Origin: Candolleomyces eurysporus | Lineage: Eukaryota > Basidiomycota > Agaricomycetes > Agaricales > Psathyrellaceae | Direction: 5' to 3' | NCBI GenBank assembly: GCA_027579435.1 | Contig: JANBPK010000745.1 | Location: 81,572 to 99,294, forward strand | Length of the DNA: 17,723 bases | Shown here: positions 7,823 through 16,392 of the stretch, one piece after another | Layout: the number at the start of each line of letters is the position of its first letter | Numbering within the stretch: position 1 is the first letter of the stretch | Translations under genes and position numbers: made by a program | Notes under the pieces: generated by a model | What the model saw: only the letters and a program-made list of their open reading frames with translations | Database searches by the model: none | What the model was told of the DNA's origin: nothing

Positions 7823-9301
7823 TCAAAGAATTGAGAATCCACCAAAGTCAAGGAACCCTTCCTCCAGCGTCATCTTTCTAACAACCAAAGCCTCAACGAT
7901 AAGTCTGGGCATTTCATCGTCCTCTGACGGGCTACCACCTATGGCACCAGCGAGCTTGACAGCAGCAGGATCGACGTCGAGGTGCGATTCTCCCGTTGTG
8001 TATGGAGCGAACTTTGGGAATGACCCTTTCGTGCTGGATGGCGGCCCAAATACGTCGTCGTCATCGTCGTTGTCGTCCAAGTCTTCCGCTACGACGGTGA
8101 TTTCGGGAATGGCATTGGCGTCCTCCGCGCCGGCCTCAGTGGGAACTGAGGTCGATTCGACGATGGCTAGTGCTGTGTCATTTTCTTCGCCTGTGGTCGC
8201 CTCTTCAATGGTAAGGGACGCCATGAGGACCTCGGCTTCAGAGATGGCGGCGACGGCGGGAACAGGAACGGGTGCAGGGATTGCGGCGGTCTCTTCCTCA
8301 TCGGCCCTGTGAGTGCCGTCGGCTGTTCCAACAGACTGAGCAGCCTTGTCCATCAAAGCCTTCCGCTTCTCCTCGCGCTTCCGGTCGCGAGCCTGTCTCC
8401 GATTATTCGCCTTCTTCTCCGAATCCCTTGCACCGTCAGCCTTGGACTGCCCTTGACCATCCCCATTCCCAATGAATTTGTGCTTCTTGCCGCGTTTGTT
8501 CTTCCCTCCAACCAACAGGTGATTCTGGAAATTGTGCACCCGCGTACGAACGGGCCGTGGTTTGAAGACGGAAGAAATTTCGAGGTCTACGGCGAACTTC
8601 GGGGCAGGAATAGCGTCGGTAGAATCTCCGTCAAAGTCACCGTCCATGGTGAACACTGGGAGCGACGTGTTCGACGAGTCGTTGGAAAAGGAAGTCGACG
8701 AGGAAGATCGATCGAGGACGACGGTGCCGGACAGATCGTCGTCTCCTTCGTCCGTGTAATCGAGGTCTGAAGCTGAATGCGAGCCTTCGGTTTCGGTGTT
8801 GAGTGCAGAGCTGGAGGAATATTCGTCGTCTTCGTCGTTCGAGATTCTCCGACGGTCTCCGGTGCGTCTGGCGAGACGGGCAAGGGCAGCGGGCACCTCG
8901 ATCTCCTTCACCACAATGACGCTTGCCCCGATTTCGCCAGCCATCATTTCCAAGGTCTCCAGGCTCTGTTCGAGCTCCTCTCTTGGGAGTCCGATGAGGT
9001 CCCCGGAGTCGGCGACGCCCAATTCGTAATAGGCTTGCCCACCCCCTTCCAACAGCCGCCACTTGAGCTGGGTAACGAGCCGAGCGAAGCGTGCATGGGA
9101 CGGATTGAGGAGTTGGAGCTTGTATTCGACGTTTCCGTCGTCGGACTCGGGGACGAGTCGGGGTATGAGCTCGAGAGCTAAAGGGCTCGGAGTATGNGGC
9201 CGACTCTTGGTGGCNGGAATCGGCGACGGAGACGACGAGGATATGAGCGTATCCCAAGGACTGGGGACGCGAGGGCTTTCGGATTCCGACTCTCCAAACA
9301 T
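7823..9301 (-). CDS. GTPBP1/2 N-terminal-domain protein without a GTPase domain
   Basis: A single exon encodes 492 residues. Residues about 58-142 (EYKLQLLNPS, RLVTQLKWRLLEGGGQAYYE, LGVADSGDLIGLPREEL, then ASVIVVKEIEV) resemble the conserved N-terminal domain of GTPBP1 and GTPBP2. Those are translation-type GTPases linked to mRNA decay and ribosome rescue. The G1-G4 motifs (GxxxxGKS/T, DxxG, NKxD) that should follow are absent. Instead there is a Ser/Asp/Glu-rich stretch (about 150-240), a basic region with VFKPRP, GKNKRGKKHKF and a K/R-rich, possibly helical segment (about 240-320), and a low-complexity acidic C-terminal part. It ends in a conserved-looking segment, RLIVEALVVRKMTLEEGFLDF. 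It may be an RNA- or ribosome-associated adaptor, which is inference. The ATG at 9301 gives a short Ser/Pro-rich leader. Confidence 0.75.
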   Translation of the reverse strand: MFGESESESPRVPSPWDTLISSSSPSPIXATKSRXHTPSPLALELIPRLVPESDDGNVEYKLQLLNPSHARFARLVTQLKWRLLEGGGQAYYELGVADSGDLIGLPREELEQSLETLEMMAGEIGASVIVVKEIEVPAALARLARRTGDRRRISNDEDDEYSSSSALNTETEGSHSASDLDYTDEGDDDLSGTVVLDRSSSSTSFSNDSSNTSLPVFTMDGDFDGDSTDAIPAPKFAVDLEISSVFKPRPVRTRVHNFQNHLLVGGKNKRGKKHKFIGNGDGQGQSKADGARDSEKKANNRRQARDRKREEKRKALMDKAAQSVGTADGTHRADEEETAAIPAPVPVPAVAAISEAEVLMASLTIEEATTGEENDTALAIVESTSVPTEAGAEDANAIPEITVVAEDLDDNDDDDDVFGPPSSTKGSFPKFAPYTTGESHLDVDPAAVKLAGAIGGSPSEDDEMPRLIVEALVVRKMTLEEGFLDFGGFSIL

Positions 9302-9897
9302 GAATCTGTGTGTTTCTTGGTTGGTGTTGGTCCTAGGTTCTCCTTTTCTTCNCTTCAGGTACGCCCTCTTTTATTGATTCTTCTGTTTTGTTTCGTGACA
9401 ATGGAGTATTCAAAAGAGTTGTTGGATATTCGAGGTTTCATTGTAGGCTAGGCCGAGACGGAGCGTAGGGGTAGTCGATGCCTCTGTGCGGTTTCAACAA
9501 GCCATAGCAAAGAGAATGGTGTGTGGGGAAGGTGAAGTATGAGTAAAGGAGAGAGGAACGTTGGTATCTATACGCCACAAGAATTCGAATCAGTNTGACC
9601 GCACGTTTGTTGGCAANTGTTTGTCNTGNNNGACGCAGACTTGACTCGATCGGCGACGGTGCGCCCGCGCCCATTGGCAGTGTCGGGTAANNCACGCNTT
9701 GTTGTTGAACCCATGGAGAAAGTGCTGAGTGCTACGCGGGTACCTACGTGATAGGCGTCGTNCAGGTACCCGCGCCGGTAAAGGNGAGCCCACAACGAGC
9801 TCTTTCGACGCGACNAAAGCTTTACATTTAAAAAGTGTTCGTGTCCGTAAATTCCATCTAGATGCATAAAAATACAATATGAAGTACATGGATATAT
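9302..9897. other. Spacer between the OPT stop and the GTPBP1-like start
   Basis: The 596-bp spacer lies between two tandem minus-strand genes and includes the promoter of the GTPBP1-like gene. It holds a CCAAT on the minus strand at 9673-9677 and the inverted repeat at 9735-9774. No open frame with recognisable content and no tRNA was found. Confidence 0.5.
9735..9774. repeat. Perfect 11-bp inverted repeat
   Basis: CGCGGGTACCT at 9735-9745 and AGGTACCCGCG at 9764-9774 are exact reverse complements separated by 18 nt containing one N. It could be an operator, or a hairpin in the 3' UTR of the OPT transcript, whose stop is 124 bp away. The arms are 73% G+C. Confidence 0.7.
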
Positions 9898-12800
9898 CTA
9901 CCATTGCATAGGCCTAACGGTAGACGCGACGTTCNTCACTATTCGCATTCACTCAAAACACGAAATCGGCGACTTACCCAAATGTTTCCCCTCCTTGTAA
10001 CTGCCTGTACGGGGAACCTTTCCAGTCCAAGGTTTCTTTGTACACACGNTTGCCCCACCTGGNAGTCGGAAAAGATGNACNAAAACGCGGTNCAGTTAGT
10101 ANAGCATTCNGNAGAAAGAGANCCGTNGCGAACGCACCATTGTTGAATGGTATTTTTCCCAATANTTCCACCAAGCGGATATTGCAAACTAGAAAAATCG
10201 GATAGTCAGAAACGAACAAANNGAGGNAGCAGGGAAGCGTCAACCGTACCAAAAGTATATCGTAATCAAGCCTATAGCCGTGCCAGCATCCAAAGCAGCA
10301 GAAAGGACGTCTGCAAAAACCCATCGTCAGTNANACGNGTCGAGAACCACAAGCTAGTCGCTCNAANGAAGAANAGGAAAAAAAGCTCACAGTTGTACTT
10401 GGTCCAATACGAGAAATGTTTCCGCCTAATCACATACTGGAACGTGAAGCCAACAAGTGCCCATGGCACAAAGTTGACCGCTGTCGCAGGTGGGATTTGC
10501 CCAACGCCGGTGAAGATAAGGCTNATGTCCGTGTCGCCTTGTCGTGAGCACATGCCAACCTCAGTCTTGGAANCTGAGCACTTACGGAAAACTGGAAGNA
10601 CAGAAACGTCAGCACATAACGTCAAAAGGACAAGNAGAGAGAAAGTCTTACTTGAGATAGTTCAAAACGGTTTTGGGATATCGTTTGGTAATCAACCAGA
10701 GGAGCACGGGGCATGCGGCGCCGATCAGGAAGAAGAAAGAAAGGGCTTGGGGAGGGCGGAGCTCATGTCAGGGTTCATGTCCACAAAGTTCTTGAGAAGA
10801 ACGAGCTTACCATAGTAGAGTTGATTCCTTGTGAAAAGTAACCCTGGACCGATGACACCCCACTATATGATGTACGTTTCAGGAACATGAGACTCCACTC
10901 CACACACACNNGTTGACGGAACAAGCTCCGCCCAAGGGTGGGTGAAGAAAAAGGTNAAGGCGGATGNATACTCACGATGATAGAAGCTGAGCCAAATACA
11001 TTTGTCGATGCGCATGTGAAGCTAAAGCGAGAATGATAAGCACGGGTACAATGGTTGAAGCTTCCACGTCGATCGAAGGCTTCTCACCTGTCCTTCTGAT
11101 ATCGATCACAGATATTCCTTTTCGTCATTGTCAGAACACAANGGTCNNCGTCGACAGCGGCGTAAATGAAGCTCACGGAATATTGGCAAACATCCTGGAG
11201 GGCGGGGAGGGAAGAACGTNGCGTCAGAAAGCACAGAGTAGGACATGGTGGAGTGGCGCGTACCAAGTCTGAACGCCGAGTTGGACTGTGCCTGCGATTA
11301 TTGTGGCAACTATCTGGCACCAGAACATCTGTCTNGGAGGAACCTGAACGAATGACGATGTCAAATTCTGGCACAGCGAACGTGACANAGNGCAACGCAC
11401 CTTCATGTAGCTGAAATGAGATTATACGAGCAAAAATGGATGAATGGGCATTCCAGGCACGTCGTTTCAGACACTTACTGGCCCAGCTTGAAGTCCGCAG
11501 TAAATTGCATGGCTGTCAAGTTCCATCTATCAATACACCTNATTTGCTGAGTGCAAACTTTCGAAAACGAACCTTGAGACATGGTGATGTAGCCATACGT
11601 CTTGAATCTGATCAAAACNAATACAATTTCAGGGCGGCTGTTCTTGCAACAAAAGATGGTCAATAGAACTCACATCATCATGGCATTTGGTCGGCCTGAA
11701 GATTCACGTTTATTAGAAGGTGAAAAGAAGATATCAGTGAGCGCAAGATACATACCAGGTAGCATGAACCCGACGATGAGTTCGGTGATAACGCTAATCA
11801 ATTGAAAGACATCAGTCGCATCTCCTGGCTCTTGAGCGTAAGGAGAACATCAACATACTTGAGACCAACTTGGCGATTGGTAATAGCTTGGATCATGCCT
11901 GATACGAAGTCAAACCCAGAACGGAGATCTGTGAGTACTTCACTCGATCCTATCGGACCCGTGGCACGTACCGATCGGAATAATGTAGAAGATCGCTGTG
12001 TATCGGGAAGGGAGAACGTCAATATGGATAGTATGTCCATGGNANTANGNCGACCCACCTATCAATAGCGCGATTATGAGAGCCCATATTGGCAGGCCAG
12101 TNGGCCATACTTGAACGCAAATACAAGAGAAAGCAAATGTTACAACTGTATCCCCGTTAAAGTCAACTGAGAAGAACGCGGGGTAAATTTGAGAAGGAAA
12201 CATACCAAACAACAAGCCGTAGTACCATTCAGGCACTGATTGTAACGTAAAAAAATCAGATGTTATACCAGGATNCGAACGGGAGAAGAGATGCTTACCT
12301 TGGGGATAATGGGACATGAGCCGAGCATGGACATCAGGTTGTTCTCGTATCGAGCGACTGAACTGCAATCGAATCGGCTTCCAGAAATAGATGATAGCTA
12401 TGGAANAATGTCAGAAAAACGNCGGCTTCGTTGGTTATGTAGTCAAGGCTAGACACTCACCATGTGTAATCGTAGCTGATAAGAGACNGAATAAGTACAC
12501 AACGTAACGGAAAAGTCAAGGGGGCCAGACGACNTACATGTGATGGAGAGAAATGAAAGCCCATATGACAAAGCAAAGGTGGTTCTGCGCAGGTCAGTAC
12601 CGGGTACAAGGAACAGAAGGGTGTGGAGCGACGTACGATAGATAGAGAGGACTGTAGACTTTGTAGGCCTGGATATCTAAGGTAGCGTCGGAATTAACTA
12701 TACGGGTTACATTATAAATTTTGCCGGTGTTGTCGTAGGCATGAATAGAAGATATACTTTGGGGCCGGTCAGTAAAAGAAAATCTGTCAAGATCGAGGGT

Positions 12801-14548
12801 ACTGACGGGAGGAACTGGCTGTTCCAAACATTAGAATACTACGGAATAGGAGTTGTCAATGACCTGTCTCCAGTAAATTTTTTTTTNGTTTCACTCACAT
12901 ACAAAGCAGGCGTCAAGATCCAATAGAAGCAGAAGAAACCAATCATGACATTGGCCTCGGCCCACCCTNATAATCGAGCGGTAAGTGGGTGGACCATCAG
13001 CGAAGNNAGTGAGACTCACAAGGGGTTGCTAGACTGAGTCCAGNCGTATGTCGTTAATAGCGTCCAAAGATAAACGNAATAGATACTCACGGACTCCCAA
13101 TGAAAGCAATTTGAGACCAGTCAAAAGTGAGAATCGAGAATCCCAGACCGCTGTGATAGCTGGGGGAAAGTAAATATTCCGCCGATNGANGAGCACCGAA
13201 AGACTGACCCAAATAATTGATTTATTTTCTTGGCAACCGCCCNACAGGTCAGCAGAAAATTTAGCGGAAGGAATGGAAAAGGCGCTCACAATATTGTCAG
13301 GCGCGGCCCAGCAGACCTGGTAGCAAATTTTTAGCAGGTGATATCGCCGAGAGCCATGGTAACTCACCCAAGTGAAAACGCTCAGGGCTTGGAAAAGATA
13401 GCCTGGGACGATACCTTGGGGAAAGGGGTGAGAGTTTGGCATCGCGAATGTTNNTATTCCCGGACTTACACCACACAGCAGCTGCACAGAAGGCATAAGC
13501 GAAATAACGCTCACGNCTCATTCCGTCATGGTGACCGATCCCGGCGTATTGTTGAGAGTGGAGGGTGTTAAAGAGGGCACAGGAGACGAGGGTATTTGGC
13601 CAAACTGTAGTCGTCGTTGAGATGACAGGTTAATGATACCAAGGGAGGAAAGCGTACTCATTGATGGCGGTAGAACGAGGAACCGTCGGACGATTCCCCC
13701 CATGGAGAAACCTATCAGTTGAGTTGACATGACCAACATCCACTTGTCTGCGTGAGGGAGNNATCGGTCATCTCATGATNGACGAGGGGAGGGCAAGCTG
13801 GGCCACTCACAGATGAAATGCCATTCCTGGTGATAGAAAACCTTCTGGACCGCTATAACGTCGGTAGCGTACGCACTAGTGGCACCTACGCTAGCCATAA
13901 CCGTCACNAGAACGTGTTCTTTGATTGTGAACGGCCCTGGGTTTAGCTCNAGTCCAAGNATTCGTACGCAGGGCATTATTCGAACCCAGGCTCGTCCGAT
14001 AGGGAATGCAAGAAGTTGGGCGACGAGCTTATCAAATATGAGTATGATGCCGAAGCCCCGAAAAGAAGGGAACGCACCCCGCCAATGGCTACTGAGGGAT
14101 ATCGAAAATAGAAGAATTGGTTCATTCCTGGAATGAGGATTGCCCAGAATATCCCCAGTATCCAAGCACGAAACGTCGACGCAGGCATTTCGGGATCATC
14201 GGTGCACGCTACCGCTGACCGGACTTCGGGATAGGGCGAGTCATCCTCTACGAGAGAATTGAACGTTATCAGCGGCCCCAGTCGATGAGGGACTAGCCCC
14301 ACTCACCAAGCCGGTCCTCATCCGAGTCGTAGTTTGGGTCGAATACGCTGAAAATCTCGCTCCCCCTTCCAGATAGTGTGGACGAGAAGGAGCGAGAATC
14401 AGAAGGCAGGTCGTTTTCTGTACGATACGTTGAAAGAAATTAGGTGTGAAGCTTGAGCCTAAGCAGGATGCTTACCCAGAGATTTCTCGATAGTTGCCAA
14501 GTTTAATTCCACCAGATTGAGCTCTTCTTTCAGGGTGTAGTCACTCAT
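9898..14548 (-). CDS. Oligopeptide transporter, OPT family
   Basis: This is a proton-coupled small-peptide (or metal-chelate) permease of the plasma membrane. It reads as 38 exons and 779 residues, with all 37 junction phases matching. Conserved blocks in order are SPYPEVR, LIPGMNQFFYFRYPSV, NPGPF with IKEH, WVCWAAPDNI, INQLFG, YDNTG, PEWYYG, IGMIQAITNRQVGLN, MKVPPRQMFWCQIVATI, FGSAS, IPPATAVNFVPW, TIQQWWGN-like and a terminal FGPMQW. Exon starts on the minus strand are 14548, 14417, 14247, 14027, 13747, 13604, 13414, 13316, 13228, 13159, 13033, 12966, 12838, 12756, 12584, 12475, 12397, 12235, 12145, 11995, 11898, 11793, 11695, 11607, 11512, 11410, 11343, 11194, 11117, 11021, 10862, 10745, 10591, 10521, 10310, 10188, 10058 and 9913. 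The start ATG is fixed by MSDYTLKEEL. Length and C-terminus are typical of the family. The tail motif reads WWG, then N or K because of an N call. The substrate is not predictable. Confidence 0.92.
10586..10591 (-). other. 6-nt micro-exon in the OPT gene
   Basis: TTTTCC lies between CTTCCAG and the perfect donor GTAAGT. It adds Phe and Pro to give YLNFPLIFTG, restoring the N-x-P-x-I-F spacing that I recall as usual in OPT proteins. Because it is two codons long, skipping it stays in frame (YLNLIFTG), so its inclusion rests on that recalled conservation and on splice-site quality. Confidence 0.6.
11401..11410 (-). other. 10-nt micro-exon in the OPT gene
   Basis: CTACATGAAG lies between TTTCAG and GTGCGT. 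It joins KLG-H to Y-M-K and then to VPPRQMFW, the conserved GHYMKxPPR segment. Skipping it shifts the frame, so it must be included for the protein to be made. Confidence 0.8.
12461..12475 (-). other. 15-nt micro-exon in the OPT gene
   Basis: CTACGATTACACATG lies between ATCAG and GTGAGT. It completes SITSTITHAIIYFW, a membrane segment of the transporter. It is a multiple of three, so skipping stays in frame but deletes five residues of a helix. Confidence 0.75.
13020..13033 (-). other. 14-nt micro-exon in the OPT gene
   Basis: TCTAGCAACCCCTT lies between CTCAG and GTGAGT. It completes IGSPLATPWWAEANV. Skipping it shifts the frame. The downstream acceptor includes one N (12969) next to its AG. 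Confidence 0.8.
13209..13228 (-). other. 20-nt micro-exon in the OPT gene
   Basis: This exon encodes KINQLFG and completes APDNIKINQLFGYHSGLG with the family's normal spacing. The acceptor is CCAAG and the donor is GTCAGT. Its neighbour at 13290-13316 is only 27 nt. Confidence 0.7.
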
Positions 14549-14555
14549 CTCTCAT
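14541..14555 (-). promoter_or_regulatory. Overlapping mini-uORF at the OPT start
   Basis: ATGAGAGATGAGTGA encodes M-R-D-E-stop. It begins 7 nt before the OPT ATG (14548), in another frame, and its stop lies inside OPT codons 2-3. Ribosomes starting here would end past the OPT start, so it could damp OPT translation if the transcript begins upstream. Confidence 0.45.
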
Positions 14556-16392
14556 CCTCCTCTGCTCGATGACGTCTGGCAAGGACAGAAGCACGTCTTG
14601 AGCAACGTGCGGCGGCGTAGTCCACGGTTCTGGGAGCTCGGTGTTGGAGGTATCTGGCCGGGCTGCTTCCGCAAGCACCGCTGGCCAAGAGTTGATTACG
14701 GAGGTTGGGCGCAAGAGCCTACAACCTCGGGACCTGATAAGGCGGTGCGAAAGACCCCTCGTGGACGCCGAAACTTGGACTGGACGCTGTTTGGGGCGGC
14801 GAGCACCGACCACGACGGGCAGGAGATGGTGATGGTCGAAAGCAAGAGTCAACCGGGAGCTAGAGGTGAGATTGATTGAGCTGCTTAGAGCACTTTCCAG
14901 GCACAGCGCGGCGGCGACAAGACTATTTACGGCACATTCACGTGTGGCCCCCCTAACTGCATACGATCATCCCCAAACCAGGCCAAACGCGATCGAAGAT
15001 CTCCTCTACGAGTCTTCCACTCGACCAGGACGTTTGCAACGAGCCCAGCATCACGGCATGGGGATGCGGGGGNACACACACGACCCTCCAATTCCAGCCC
15101 TGCGAAGTCTCTAATTTTTGAGAATAAGAGTTCAAAGGGTCCAGTTCGTGAGATTTCGCTCGTAGAGCGTGCTTGTTCCCCGTAAATCCTGGGTGTACAA
15201 ATACCGGAATTGGGAGATTGTGTGAGATATCTTCTATTAGGCTGATGGAATGTCAGATTGTCTACGAACCAGCATTGCGGCCCATCGTCACCGGTTTGAA
15301 CACTGGGGAGTCTACGATAAGAACTAGATAATAGCAAGGATGTTACAAAAGTACAAGGAATACTACATTCAAGAATTCGAAGAAGTCTAGAGCAGAGAGA
15401 TTGCGCACCAGAGCCCAAGAATGACCTCGGGGTGTATAGGCGACCTCCGGACACCCGACGATGCCTGGGTAACGATTTCACGCTTTCACGAGAAGATCTT
15501 CCCCCGGTACCTGGAAAGTTGGAGTCTGGCAGCAGAAAAAATGTCTGGTTGAACCCAGGGCAGGGTACAAGACAGGACAAGACATCACGTCTGTCTCCCG
15601 GGGTATCGCGTTCACGATTGTTTCTACGAGAAACCAGCCCTGCAGGCTATGATAAGGGGGGGCAGAAAGCTCGTGAAATCAGCATGTCGCAACCAGCGCA
15701 TGGCGCCTTTGACGGCGATAACAAGCAATGGTGAGCACGACAACGGGACAAGCTCGCCCAGACTGAGATGAATTCGCTCTCAGCAGGGCGGATGTCTCAA
15801 GCAGGCAATTCTCCGATTCTATTCAATTCATTTACATACGATCTTTCAACTGCCATATTATCATTTTTTACCAAATTCTTCCAGAAGCTCCCTCCGACAT
15901 GTCGAACTTGGGCGCCATTTCGAAACCACCTCTTTCAGTATGATCGACCGCACGACACCCTTCTCTACAGACTTCCTGCCATGCTCTAGACAGTGAAAGA
16001 GCTACACCATAGANGTCGGATTGATGAAAGATCACTATTCAACTGAACGTAACCGATAATTCCCCATGTTCCGTTTCAGCACGGTCTTTCAAGCCTCGTT
16101 GTCCCCCCAGGAGAGGTGGATGAAAGCCGACCTCAGTCCTTATCGACCCAGTCTGATCCTCCCAGCCCGGGGCCAGGTAGGAGATGGGCACGTTCTCCAC
16201 CGACGACTGGAAAGGCAAAGAGCCTGGAATCCGGGTTCTGGAATCCCAAACTCGACAAAATCCAACACGTCCCATTGACTGACGTCGACTTGCTACCGCG
16301 CTCCGTCAATCCATTCGGCTGCCCTCCCGTAACACGATCCCTGATCCTTGTCTCCCCNAAACCAAGCAAAANGCTATTCCCGGCGACGGCTT
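14556..16392. other. 1.8-kb region without a recognisable gene
   Basis: The region lies between the OPT 5' end and the stop of the ArsB-like permease, both minus strand. It must hold the OPT promoter and the permease 3' UTR. Open frames on either strand, the longest a 217-codon minus frame at 14927-15580, have no recognisable domain and an Arg/Ser/Pro-rich composition typical of chance frames. No tRNA, repeat or mobile element was seen. Confidence 0.45.

Noticed and set aside
8050..8090. TCG/TCA trinucleotide repeat
   Set aside because: It encodes the Asp-rich run of the GTPBP1-like protein, ordinary low-complexity coding sequence.
13965..13995. tRNA B-box-like GGTTCGAAT on the minus strand
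   Set aside because: It lies in OPT exon 4 coding for W-V-R-I, and no A box or cloverleaf is present.
9974..14302. Many separate small membrane-protein genes on the minus strand
   Set aside because: They are exons of one OPT gene; conserved family blocks run continuously across the junctions.
14927..15580. 217-codon minus-strand frame
   Set aside because: It has no domain, an unusual Arg/Ser/Pro-rich composition and no promoter or splice support. It is probably chance in GC-rich sequence.
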